64,000 bases of DNA from Chondrus crispus (Eukaryota > Rhodophyta > Florideophyceae > Gigartinales > Gigartinaceae): contig NW_005178652.1 in the NCBI RefSeq assembly GCF_000350225.1, forward strand, positions 369,745 through 433,744. Direction: 5' to 3'. A program made the position numbers and the translations under genes. The notes under the pieces were generated by a model. It was not told where the DNA came from and did no database searches. It saw nothing but the letters and a program-made list of their open reading frames with translations. How positions within the stretch are numbered: position 1 is the stretch's first letter; the number at the start of each line of letters is the position of its first letter. Positions 45,051-56,900 of this stretch are shown here, one piece after another.

Positions 45051-47035
45051 ACATGCTGTTATCTGGAAAGTGCAAAAATCGAGTGACACGTGAACATGAC
45101 TCGACGGTCCGCAGCCTAACCCTATATCACGACATGACACGTGTAAAGTCTCACATTTTGGGGTTCTGGGGACGAAAGTGGTCTTTTGGAGGGTTATGCA
45201 AATTTGCATAAATGCCGAAAATTTGCATTTGGCCCGAACCGCTATAGGGCTACACAGGCAATACTGCAAATCTATTGGGTGTCGGTTCGAATGCTGCAAT
45301 TCTATTGGTCTGTCATTGTCCACTTATATGCAGTCATGCTGGTGATATATCTTGAATGATCGGTATACGTTTTAATTACATCATTTCGGGGGTTTCAAGT
45401 TGTTCACCATGGTTGTAATGGGTAATTACGGGTGGCTTTGGCGCTGGACACTTGTGTGCGGTGTACACATGTACACGTCGCGAGGTCGCTGCCTGTACGT
45501 ACATTTGTACACGTCGCCTGCATACGGTCCGGCGCGTGTCCGAGTACAGTACATGTGAATTAAAAGTACAACAAGTATTTCTCACAAGAGACATGTACTT
45601 ACGTGAGTATTCAGTGTATGCGTCACGCTGTATGCGACCCCTGCATCAGCATGCGCCGTTTTACTACACTCTCGTCAGCATGCGACGTTGTACTGTGCTC
45701 TCGTTATGGTGCGCCGTTGGATGCAAGTTGATGACAGTACTTGTGTGATTCACATCGGATATCACGTGAGATGTGTAGAAAGTCTGGATGCACATTGTTG
45801 TTACCCGTCGTAGTTGTCTGGCAGTGTGTACTGAAATTAGTAAAGTACAAGTGGGCTCCGTGCGCGCTTCGCGCGCCAAGCCAAGTCCCTTCCTCCTCCG
45901 CTCCTCGTTCTGCACACGTTGTCGTTCCCCGGCCCGCTGCTCCCCCTCCCTCTGCGCTAACTCTCCCGTCTTCTCTCCGGTCTTTGTCGCCCCTTGCCCC
46001 CTCGTCCTGCCACACGTTACTCGCTCCTGCGCGTCGCGCCCGGTCCGCTCCGCCGCCCTCTGCGCCGCCGCCCGCCTGTGTCCCCTTCCCCCCGGCCGCG
46101 GTGCGATCCCTGCAGCCCGCAAACATGGTCAGCGCCGCTGCACTCCACGCCGCCGCTCGCTTCCGCCTAACACTGCTACCTGGCGGCGGCTCCCAGCACC
46201 CACCCGCCTGCACGCCCCCTCCTGCACCGCCGGCTGCGACACCTGCCCGGCTCGCAGCGACCACTTTCCCCGTTCTTCGCCCCTCCGTGATGCGCGCGGC
46301 CCGCGCCGCCGCCCTCCGCGCCACCGCTCCCACCACTACCTCGACCGCCCCTTCCCAAGCGCACCCGTCCACCACGTCCGCGCGCCGCAGGCACACCCCG
46401 CCCACCAGCCCGCAGAACGTCTCTGCCACGCCCTCGTCCGTCCGCCCCGCCCCTGCCACCCACCACGCACGTCGCCCGCCACATCTCGCCGCGCCCGGCG
46501 CTCTTCGCCGCGTGCTGCCCGCTCATGTTGCGCAGAAACTCCACGCAGCTCGCCACCACGCGCGCTTCGCCCGCCCGTCGGTCCAGCAGAGTCTCCGCCG
46601 CCGCTTGGAACCGCTTTGCGTGGAGCTGCATGCACACCGCGTCCGCGATCTCGCGCGCACGCCCGTCCCACCCGCCGCACTCGCCCACCACGGCGTCAAC
46701 GCCTGCCTCCGCTGCTACCCGGCACACCACGTCCGTCACCGTCTCTGAGCAACCCAGTTAGCGCCCGCTCGCCGTCGCCCCTCCCCCGCCCCCCAACACG
46801 CGCGCCCGGTTGAAGCCCGCTCGCCGTCCCGCCTCCCCCGCCCCCCGGCACGCGCGCCCGGTTGAAGACCCTTGTAGTACTCCACACCGTCCAGCTCTGG
46901 CCCAGTCCGCTCCCGCGCCCTCCACTCCCCCACGCGCACGCGCGAGTGTGGTGATCCATGCCGCCCCGCCTCGGCGCCCCCCACCTACCCTCCCCCACCG
47001 TCCCCATCGCTGCCCCAGCCCACATCTCCTCCACG
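45051..47035. other. Intergenic, GC-rich to the right, no defended gene
   Basis: 45051-45840 is AT-balanced with several TACAGTA and ACACGTGT words. 45860-47030 is C-rich on the plus strand and open in many frames on both strands, which is a composition effect. A minus-strand frame (46739 to about 46500: AGVDAVVGECGGWDGRAREIA) looks protein-like, but I recognise no family. 46763-46868 contains a tandem repeat of about 55 bp (two units). Confidence 0.5.
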
Positions 47036-47383
47036 TCATCGCCGCACACCCAAAACCGCCCTCCGCCCACCATCATTTTGCAGCCCACCGTCCCTATCGC
47101 CGCCCGTCGCCGCCCCGGCCCGCACTTCCTCGTCACCGCGCATCCACATCTGCCCCCCAAAGTCGGAGCACCACGCGCTGCGCAACTCCGCCTTGAAGAA
47201 TTCCGGCCCCCCCACGCACAGCCCCCCGCGCACCACCGCCCCGCCCACGTCGCCACGAGCCTCCGGTATTTCGGGCAGCCCGGTGTCTCACGCGTCCGCC
47301 CCCCTGTCGTACGCGTCCATCTACCATACCGCCGTCACGTGCTCGCAGTGCCCGCCCCAGTTCCGCCCACAATGTAGATCCGC
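47036..47383 (-). pseudogene. Kelch-repeat protein remnant
   Basis: Minus-strand translation in two frames gives Kelch-like features: IYIVGGTG, then AYDRGAD followed by LPEIPEARGDVGGAVVRGG and LCVGG, then AELRSAWCSDFGGQMW. This fits one to two beta-propeller blades (double glycine, Tyr/Trp spacing). A frameshift separates the first GG from the rest, and in-frame stops sit after VTAVW and after GADA. No intact start or full propeller is present. It could be a decayed host gene copy. Confidence 0.5.
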
Positions 47384-47421
47384 GTGGCGCGGTTTAAACG
47401 GATCCGGGCTAAAATTTGTAG

Positions 47422-47578
47422 TGTACTGTAGTGCGGCCGCGCTCGGCAGTCCGCACAGTTATTTTAATTTTAAAATTTAACTTGTCGACACTTGTCAGCC
47501 TGTACTGTAATGGGGCCCCGCCCCGCAGTCCGCACAGTAATTTTAATTTAAAATGTTACACTTGTCGCCACTTGTCAC
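47422..47578. repeat. Tandem duplication of about 78 bp
   Basis: Two diverged units each begin TGTACTGTA, contain GCAGTCCGCACAGT and ATTTTAATTT, and end near CACTTGTCA. A GC-rich palindrome GGCCTGGCCTGCGGCCAGGCC-type element follows near 47598-47618. Confidence 0.75.
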
Positions 47579-48099
47579 CGCCACGTGTCCCCGTGGCGGC
47601 CTGGCCTGCGGCCAGGCCCCGCCCGTGGCCGCCACTTGTCACGGTAGCGCCAATGGCAACGCGGGACCGCAAGGACATACAGACACACACACAGACACGG
47701 ATTTTAGTAGTTGTAGACGAAACAAGGGCATATATGGGGACTGAGATATGACAGGACTTTGCGTTGTTGGAAATAGAGAGATGCCTAGTTGTTCACTGCG
47801 CAAGAATATATTCTGTCATGTCTGGATGCAGATTAGTAAGGTGTGAAACGGTTGCATGCATAGGGCCATGGTTTACAGTCACTCGAAATGTGTAGAAACT
47901 GTTGTGCACTGATAGTCAATAGTCAATTCGTAAGGTGGAAATAGAACAGTGTGGACGGGCCAGAAGAGGACCGCGCTTGGCCGCGCATATGGTGAGTACG
48001 GGGTACCAGGTGCCAAAGTAATGGGATAGTGTAACACTCAAAGTGTATAAGTGTCGCCAAAAGACGGCCCCAAGAAAACCTCGGTACTAACTCCTTCAC

Positions 48100-49648
48100 T
48101 CTCACACATCAACCTGCCCTCCTTCTTTCCCTTGCCCCTCCGAACCTACCATTACGGGGAGGACATCTGGCTCTCCTTTTCGGAGCATGGCCGTGAGGGG
48201 CGCCGCTATCTTGGGGAAATGATCGGCGAAACGTTGGTAGACATGACACATTCCCAAAAACGAGCGCAGCTCGGTTTGGGTCCGCGGGGGAGTCGCTTCT
48301 GAAAGCGCTTTGACATTCTTCGTGTGGACTTCGAGTTCGCCCGGTCGAATGATGTGGCCCAGGTACTCGAAAGAGTCCGGAAAAACTTACACTTGTAGAG
48401 TTTAAGTGACAATCCCTCCTGTTGCAACGCACGGAGTATTACATCCACGTCTTGGAGATGTGCCTCGTAATTCTTGGAGAAGATTATGATGTCATCCAAG
48501 TAGATGAGACCACTCTTCCAGCGGTAGCCGGAAAGGAGGATATCCAACATACGTCGAAAGGTCGCCGGGGCGTTCATCAACCCGAAAGGCATACGATTGA
48601 ATTGATACGTCCCGGCGTGGCACGTAAACGTGGTTTTCGGTCGATCCTCGGCGACTGGTATTTGCCAGTACCCGGAGTTGCAATCGAGGGTAGAAAAGAC
48701 CTTGGCATCCCCGAGCGTGCGAGACACTCGTCCATACGAGGGATGGGTACGTGTCTCGCACGGCCAGCGCGTTCAGCCGTCCATAATCGACGCAGAAACG
48801 GAGGCTCCCATCTGACTTGGGTATGAGCACGACGGGGGACGCCCATTCAGACTTGGACCGGGAGATCACCCCGCTGGCTAACATCTCGTCAACCGAGGCT
48901 TGTTCCACCTCACGGGCACGGGGACCAGCTCGATATGGCTGACATCGAAATGGCTTGGCGCCGGGGGTGAGTTCGATGCGATGTTCTGTCGCTCGAACTT
49001 CGCCCAAATTTCCATCCCACATTCCGGCGTACGGCACGAGCATGGTGCGAACCTGCCCTCGCACGTGCCCCGGCAAGTGATCGAGGGGAACCGCCTTCTG
49101 CGGAGGGGATGGCTCTGCTTGGGAGAGGGCTCCGCGAGGGGGCCTCTCGCCCTGTAGAGGGGGCTTCCCTCGGAGAATTCCGCGGCTAGGACCGCTTCCA
49201 ACAGCAGCGCCGTGCGCACCATCGCCCGCGGGTGGGGAGTGACGAAACCAACGACTTGGTTCTTCCAAAACCTCTTGTTAGCGGACGAGGGGTTCGCCAC
49301 AAGGACCTTGAACTCTTGCAACGGGGTGATGTGCACCACCCCGTTGGAGAGGGAGATCCGATGCTTTTCGAATAACTGCGGGTTCGCCTCGAGGACCGAG
49401 GGTCCTGCCCGTCCACTTGTGACGTATACCCAGGTCTGGGTTCCGGCCGGGATTTCCACGGCGCGAGACACCTTGAGCTTCGTGGAAATCCTCCCGGCTT
49501 CGGGGGCATAACCTTACTCCGACCGGAGGAGAGGGGCGTTCGCGGCCCGAGATGCCGGTTTCTGAACGATGGGTATCTTGGTGCCATCGTCCAGTTTCAC
49601 CACCTTCCGCCGTGTGCAGATGGCTTCGACGAAGTTCTCGTTAAATTT
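48100..49648 (-). pseudogene. pol: Decayed Ty3/Gypsy pol fragment (element F)
   Basis: From the end of protease (FVEAICTRRKVVKL, where B has FVEAIYPRKKTVEL) through a domain with SNGVVHITP into reverse transcriptase. RT motifs are MWDGNLGEVRATEHRI, WASPVVLIPKSDGSLRFCVDY, FSTLDCNSGYWQIP, MPFGLMNAPATF and YLDDIIIFS, then YLGH and LRSFLGMC in another frame. At least two frameshifts (near 48,750 and 48,390) and stops (for example TAA near 49,513) break it. It ends near 48,100, with no RNase H, integrase or LTR seen. Closest by eye to elements B and C. Confidence 0.85.
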
Positions 49649-50752
49649 TTACGCGAACGGTTGCATGCGCTTCGGTAGCCCGTGTATGAATGTAGCTTGA
49701 ATGAGGCTCTTGTTTACACTCAATGACGTTCGCAGCGTGTTTACTCTCTCCGCAAACTTATTCATGGACTCGTCTTTTTCGTCCCATCGCATTGTCAGAA
49801 ACGTACTGTTGTGTGCCTTTCGCTGCGTTGCATTGAAGAGATGAGCCTCCAGATGGTCCCATAGAGCTACGCTATTCACGTCTGGATTTTCTCGACACAC
49901 ACTGTTAGCAATTTTGAGGGCCGTCCTCTCAAATGCCCACATCGCCATCTCTCTTTAAATCATCTGGCATCGAGAACTTGGAATGTAGACGCAAAAAATC
50001 CTGTTTTGCAGCTGGAAAGTTGAAGTCCCCGGCACCACTGACTTTATTGAGAGACATCTTCTTTGCCAGATCTTGATCCGATCTGAGATAGAAAGTTTCA
50101 CGGTCTCTCTATTGGTCTGATGGTCATCATAGGTCTTGCAGATGGTACTCTTTGAGCTTTCCAAGCCCTTATTTACGTCGGGCTCTGCAGGAGCCTGGTT
50201 GGGTTTTTGCATGTCGGTCACGACATCAATCATGTCCAGATTCCGATGTTCAGAGTGCCATATCTTTATCTGATTCTGCATTTATTCTATTTGCGCCTTT
50301 TTTGTCGTCATGTCTGCAGACGGTTCCACACTGTCATTTCTTTTCATGGCTGTGCGATCTGATGCCAACGTCTTGAGCATGCTGACGACTTTCGTATGAT
50401 TTGAACTGATATCGTCCTTGACATTGGTGATTATGTCTTCTATCTGTTCAATCTTCTTCTGAAGGTCTCCTACTACGTCGTTAGTCCTGGGAATGCCCGT
50501 CTTAAGGCAACTAATGTCTAAACTTCCCTGACGTACATCCGACGTCATCTTCTTGATAATCTCTGCGAGGTTGTTGACTTGGTTCCGAACACTGTCCACC
50601 GCGGCACTTGTAGAGGCGACTTCCTGCCCAACTGACTCTACCTGATGCTCCACGTTCGCCACTCGGTTGGTTAACGTCATCACTCCGTAAGCGCCTCTCG
50701 CCCTCGCTGTACGAACTCTCCTGTCCTGCTCCTTACAACGGTTCTGGCACAA
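49649..50752 (-). pseudogene. gag: Decayed gag of element F
   Basis: Single minus-strand frame with TAA at 50282, 49955 and 49649. The N-terminal part is coiled-coil-like (VANVEHQVESVGQEVASTSA, LQKKIEQIEDIITNVKDDI). The C-terminal part is capsid-like (WAFERTALKIANSV, LFNATQRKAHNSTFLTMRW, FAERVNTLRTSL, ATFIHGLPKRMQPF). The next codon of the same frame belongs to protease (FVEAI), so an internal deletion seems to have fused mid-gag to mid-protease. Zinc knuckle absent. Confidence 0.7.
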
Positions 50753-50969
50753 TTCTGTACAGACGACAGTCCTCGCCTGAAAAGTCGCTCACTGTGCTCT
50801 TCCGCCCTGAGAATTGCTCCAGGAACTTCCACACCAGGTGCTGGAGGCTTCTTACTCTGTCTACTCCACAGAAGATGTTAAACACAAAAAGTTTAAACTT
50901 ATTGTTATATTCCGGTTTTGGCACGTGCTTCTCTGTCCTTTCTCGCGGCTGTTTACCGCGGACCTGCAC

Positions 50970-53462
50970 CGGCTCGTATGTTGACTTGGGTACGGATGTC
51001 CCTTTTTACTGAGGGGACCGTCTAATCCCTGCCTTTATGCTGTTCTAACTTGGCTCCCTCGATCTCTCTTTCCCTCCTAGTGAGTGCGAATCAGGTCCGA
51101 AATGCAAATTATTTGGAACACTCTCCTGCTCCTTGATAATTTCATAATTTCGTCTATCTCCCATCTGACATATTTCGTGTCAATGTCTAGGGCATAGAAG
51201 GATGCCAGCTTCCACACGACATGGAAGTGCAGGCTGTGCGCGCACGTGTTTTCTCTAACTACCTTCCCGTTCTCTACACTTTAATCTCTACAATTTATCC
51301 GCGCGAACAATCGCGCGTAGACTGGATCACTCGCCCTACACTGAAGCGACATGGGCCCTCTCCGGTCCATGAGAGGGAGTTTGACTCTGAGCGACGCACT
51401 CCTCGACGAATAAGGCAGGCTTCACAAGCCCGAGAGTGAAGGCCGTAAAATGTCTGTAGAACAAGGCTATCAGCTATGCTTTTTAGATGGGTTTGTGGTG
51501 GTTTGTTGATGTTGGAGATGATTGTGAGACAATGGTGTGAGAGTCACAAAACAATTTGTGTGTGAATCACAAAACAGACAACAAAAGAGCACTTCGAGAT
51601 GTTGACGTCACAAAAATAAAATGAGATTCACAAAAACAAAGCGAGATTCACAAAACTTGTGAGAACTTTGAGACGTTTGTGTGAATTTTGTGAAGTTTAT
51701 GCCCCGATCACAAAATGGGACCACCCCACACTTTTCGGGAGGACACTACTCGAAAAGTATGGGTCTCCTGGAGACAAAACGTATATCTTCTTAACGACAA
51801 CACAATTCTGCGTTCAACGAACCTACTCTCGGGACGTAGCGCTCAACAAGACCGAAACGGGAGGAAAATAACCCGACTGGGGCAAAACATAGCCGTCACA
51901 AAAAAGGAGCACAGAGTTATGCTTAGGTATGTGGGTCCGCGTCCTTTCTATTGTGCCTGACAAGAGACTGTTGTGCGTAAGCGAAATTTTCGGTGCTGTA
52001 CTCGCGGGGATTAGGGGCATTGCCTAGAGTTTGTAGACATGTCTAAGAAGATGTGTCCACATGTCAGCAAACATGGAAAGATGAGGCGATGGTTGACTAC
52101 AGCAATTTTGTTGCCTGCTCTCTCACACGAGAGCATCACATTTTAAGGTAACGAGCTCGCTGTGAGCAGGTGGATAGTATTCCCATTTACGGTTAGTGTA
52201 AAATTTCAGCTCCTCGTCCACATGGAAAAGACATGAAAGGCGAGGAGAATGGGACGAGAAGTAGAAGCAAAGCACCGGTTTATATTTAAGGAGGGTGAGC
52301 CTGCTTTTATAGCTACAAAGAAGATTGCGCTGACTGTTCATCCCGTCTGCGTCTGAAAGTTTCATATATTGAGTCTCGTCTTTGGATTTATCCGTTTATC
52401 ATAACATCATAAGATTACGAGCTGGTTGAACCAGATACATTCTGCTGGCTCGGTAGCTCCCCTGCATCCGCAGAATAAAATAGAACAACCATCAAAAAAA
52501 AAAATGGAAGACTCCGGAAATCACTAATCGCAACACTACAACACTCTGGGTCATTCGGGCGGACGCAGGTTGCGACCAAGAATGCCAATTTTGGATTCCG
52601 TCCCCCCGATTCCAACCCACGAGTCTGCCGCGGTTGGTATTGCGAGTGTGCAGATTTGCGTCGGTTCTTTACTCAGGCAGCAATCCCTGAAATAGCAACG
52701 ACCTGAACAGAATCTGTTGGCGATTACTCCTAACGGACGTCCTGAAATAACCCAAGAGGTCCCGAACAATTACGGGTGCTTTCATTTAGTCAAGAGGAAG
52801 CCACAACGTTCATTATTAATTGGAGCGGTAGAGCGCAACAAGTAGAGCCACACATCTGACCCAAAATCAGTCGTCGTAAGAAGTAATGCACACATTACAG
52901 TTCTCATCAATTTACGTCGCTCGCCAATGCGGAACTGGGCAGACCTTTGTACCGTAGAATAGAAACATAGACACTCAAAGATTCGGGCATCACTATTTTC
53001 CGCCCTGGCATCGTTTGCAAAACATTCCTATATGTTTCGTTACTTTGACGATCACCTTCGGTATATCTCTCAGCATATACCAGTGCATCCCAGGCGGCAA
53101 GAACGCGGGGAGCCGATTTTTTATATCTCTTTGTAGGAGCTTGATATGCCCTGTCGCGATTTATGTCCTAGCTAACGTCACTAATTATCTGGCATGGTAG
53201 GTTCGACTTCGTTTTACATCGTGTCACTACGTTAGGAAGGAACGCCTGAACCGTAGAACATCACTTGATGTTGCATTTGTTTCCCAACCCATTAGTTGAA
53301 CGGGGATGACTTCATCATCTTAATATTTGTAACAGACGTTGACAGCCACCTCGTTGTGGTCTCACTGCAATCTCCACCTCATGTTTCGTGCAGATTTTCA
53401 TTTGATGATTTGTGCTCCGACAAAACAATTTAATATTGTGATTTCCGAGCCGCTTTCACGTA
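50970..53462. other. Intergenic stretch, no gene recognised
   Basis: No frame longer than about 80 codons and none with recognisable similarity. It holds the TCACAAAA cluster (51544-51715, listed separately). The remainder looks like ordinary non-coding DNA. Confidence 0.5.
51544..51715 (+). repeat. Cluster of TCACAAAA motifs
   Basis: TCACAAAA starts at 51544, 51567, 51608, 51628, 51648 and 51708, with the inverse TTTTGTGA at 51686. Several spacings are near 20 or 40 bases. GATTCACAAAA occurs twice 20 bases apart. Confidence 0.8.
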
Positions 53463-53616
53463 CAGTGCCTCCTACGATATAGTGCTATAGCGTGACATAC
53501 CTCTAGCTATGGCACTATTGGGGGATGGCACTATAGAAAGGAGGCTCAAATACATATATTTGGGGACAAAGCACACTGCTAACACAAACACAACAAAGCC
53601 TGTATAACACAACTAA
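53463..53616. repeat. Hairpin repeat (MITE-like), copy 1 with tail
   Basis: Terminal inverted repeats GCCTCCT/AGGAGGC enclose an inner stem (ATAGTGCTATAGC with GCTATGGCACTAT, 14-base loop). A conserved tail follows (TTTGGGGACAAAGCACACTGC ... AACACAACTAA). Related copies are at 61751-61842 (hairpin only) and 63025-63121 (end of hairpin plus tail). A further fragment (GGCACTATTGAGCGACC) abuts the N gap at about 53731. Confidence 0.85.
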
Positions 53617-53749
53617 ATAACTTCATCCTTTGAGTACTGAACCATGCCGGATGATACACGTGTGAGCGTATGATAACCTGTGCCAGAGGGTGAGCCATAG
53701 CACTATATAGAGGGAAGCACTACTAAAGTAGGCACTATTGAGCGACCCC

Positions 53750-53989
53750 NNNNNNNNNNNNNNNNNNNNNNNNNNNNNNNNNNNNNNNNNNNNNNNNNNN
53801 NNNNNNNNNNNNNNNNNNNNNNNNNNNNNNNNNNNNNNNNNNNNNNNNNNNNNNNNNNNNNNNNNNNNNNNNNNNNNNNNNNNNNNNNNNNNNNNNNNNN
53901 NNNNNNNNNNNNNNNNNNNNNNNNNNNNNNNNNNNNNNNNNNNNNNNNNNNNNNNNNNNNNNNNNNNNNNNNNNNNNNNNNNNNNNNNN
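53750..53989. other. Assembly gap (240 N) followed by poly-G
   Basis: 240 undetermined bases. The sequence right after (53990-54050) is TTAAAAAAGGGGGGG and a run of about 20 G, which looks like low-quality sequence at a gap edge. Confidence 0.95.
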
Positions 53990-56900
53990 TTAAAAAAGGG
54001 GGGGGTTAAAAGGGGGGGGGGGGGGGGGGGGAGGGCGGGGCGGGGGGAACAATTCTCAGGACACGCTCGCACCTCCAGCTAGCTAGAACGGCTAAATCAT
54101 GGATCAACACACCACTATTTTTTGTATTTCTTTTTTACATTTCTTTTGGCAGAAATTACACATTCATTTGGTGTCTGCTTATTAGTGGCTGTCCCCAACA
54201 CGATGCGAAGCGCTGTCCTGCATGGTCTCACGATTTGGCAAGAAACAACTCCTAGATCAAAATGGCGAAACCTTGACAGAAGCTGCGCGTTTCGGAAGTT
54301 CCTGTTAGATGCAATTTGCTATTTTTTTATTATTACGGCGTGCAAAACTAGTGCATGCGCCTACAGCGACATGAGAATGACAACCACAAGTTGCGTTAGT
54401 TTCATGATACGAAGCATCACTGATGTCCCCTGACAAGGAGAAAGCAAAATGGAACGAAGAGTCTTGACAGAAAACATTTTTATGATAACATCCACTGTCT
54501 GGCATGGAAATCTTCACAATGTCTCCTATGAAATACAGAACGAATACACATCGATGGACATAGCAATGTGTCCCTTTTACCGGACTGCGCAAGATTGTTC
54601 GCCTAGAAACTTCTAACAAATGCTTCATCGCTGTGCAAACTTGGAGGGAAGCATGGGCATTCGCACTCCGTCGAACATTCCACAATAGTTCTGGAGAATA
54701 CAAACTCATGACATAGACATAGACTGTTCTGGCAAAAAGAAGGCCCCATTCTACATGTTTGAAATCCTACATTCGAACCCGTGCACTCCCCGGTCCGTGT
54801 GAGGTGTAGAGAGGCATGGTGAGAGTTGCATCCAATTGTTCGAATAAGAGGCACAGAAGCCGGTTTTCGGTATCGTGTAATTCCTCGCGTGACCAAAAAA
54901 TATACACATCGAGGTTCTACATTACTGTTCTACATTACTGTAATACAGTACTATGTGAGGGCGGATTTTAGAATTACTTTTCATCTGCTGAAGTGAGACT
55001 CTTCCATTGTCGCGAAGTGAAGGGCTCACGAAAGCGATGAAGAAGACTCTGTTGTCTCCGCCGCGTGCGAAAGCAACGCCAGACATTTCAATACAAGTGA
55101 GCACTGCTATGAAATCGGTATGGGGAGATGCTCTTTGAAAATCACGGCCCTTTCGAGTCTAAATAGTTTTAAAAAGTTAAGTATTTCAGTGATGTGCTCC
55201 TGTCTCGCGGTCCAGCAGAGTTTATCAATACTGTATTTAAGTTTTCAGGCGCCGGTCGAGACCCTCCGTGCAATCGTAGGAGTTTCGGAATGCTTGTAGT
55301 GTCAGGAAGCTAGGAAAGGAGTTTGTAGTGTATGAACTATATATCTGTACCTTATCAGTTCGTAGTGTTGTGGAAAAAATTCGAAAAACGGGATGGACCC
55401 GTGAGTCAATATGAAAATTTTGAGTATACGCATCTTGTGTGTGTGGTGGCCTTCGCTCAAGAAGCATCGACGATCTTTTCTCGTTTGTTGCACTAATAAG
55501 AAACAGAATGAAAGACTGTAATTTCCATGCGATGGATTTTGATCCAAAATGTGCAGTGACAATCAATTTTGGTGACGCAGACCCATTCTCGATACAGTCG
55601 GAACGGCCACGAGGAGCGATGCGTCGAATGCCAATTTTCAATGGAAGCACGAAATAGAAATACTAAAGTGTTCGACTGTCCCTACTGTTTAAATTATGTT
55701 TCTGGTCTGGCAGATGAGGTCTCTTTCGGACGTCAGTGATTCTTTCAAAAATAGGTCAGAGCAGCACAGGAAACTGAGGCATCGTCCTGTTAATCTTCGG
55801 TGCACGTTTCTTCCTTGCCCTCTATAGTATACGAAACCTCGATAGTGTGGAAAAAAAATCTTCTCGATGTCGAAAATAGAACCCGATGAAAACAGCATAG
55901 CTCCGCTCTCACCTTCTGCCCCACGCTGCTGTTTGAAGAAGCACTGGGCCTTCATTTCTGTTGGATATCGCTACTACATATACCGTGCACATCCCTCTCC
56001 ACATTGTCTCCTGGCCGGAGGGCACTCCCTTTTGCCACAGTTTCTCATGGGATAGCAGTGATTCCCATAGATGATACTCATTGAAAACCTACTGTGGTCC
56101 ACTTCTCATCCGCCCATAAAAAGGAGGAAATTGACGGGATCTTCATGCAAGTGTAAAGCATCGACGAGTCTTACACTATGAAAAGAAGCGAATTTATGAT
56201 TAACGACCTTCATAATATAATAATATTATAGCAGCCACGTCGGAAGACGTGTCCATGGAAGGAAAATGTGCTCTTGATGTTTCTGTGTCTCTTTGCCTGT
56301 ATAGCACTTCACTTTATGCTGGATAGCACCCCAGAATGAGACTTTCGAATTGTCACGTACCTGCGTGGAAGTGTCTGTCTTTTGAGGGTATTTTGCTGTA
56401 TTCGACGCATGTGTGCGGATATTCTTGGAGTTTGTCATGGTAGTATAGTGGGTTTGAAGAACTTGTTGTACCGAGAAGGTTTGGCGATCAATCAGGCTAT
56501 TTTGCTAGCCGCAATGTCGATTGATGTTCCCCTTGTCGCGATACCAAAATCCGATGTAGTTAAAAAAGGAATGCGACGTTTTGGTAAGCTTTTCAGGGAC
56601 TCACGTTGACGAGGCGCACTGACGACAGCAGTCGCGAGGATTATTATCATAGCGCCTCTTTACGTCTGGGGGACAACTGAAGTACTTTAGTTGGGGTTTT
56701 AAAAGGAGATTCATCGTACCAACTTCTTATCAACCGTGTAGTCAATCCAGGGAAAATTGTCTCGGTCTTGCCACAGTGGCGATGATCATAAAATTATAAT
56801 CCCGGTTGCGAATATTCTGACCTCCCTCGCGACGACCTTCTTCTTCGTCCCTTTATACAAAGTCGTTGTTTTGTTGCACTCAATCAAAATTGTGAAAAAA

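Noticed and set aside
45741-46813. Two long overlapping plus-strand frames (335 and 341 codons)
   Set aside because: Both are Pro/Ala/Arg/Ser-rich, overlap each other and minus-strand frames, and lie in C-rich DNA. This is a composition artefact.
52590-52680. Possible tRNA-like sequence (GATTCCAACCCACGAGT)
   Set aside because: No cloverleaf could be drawn; only a weak likeness to a T-arm complement.
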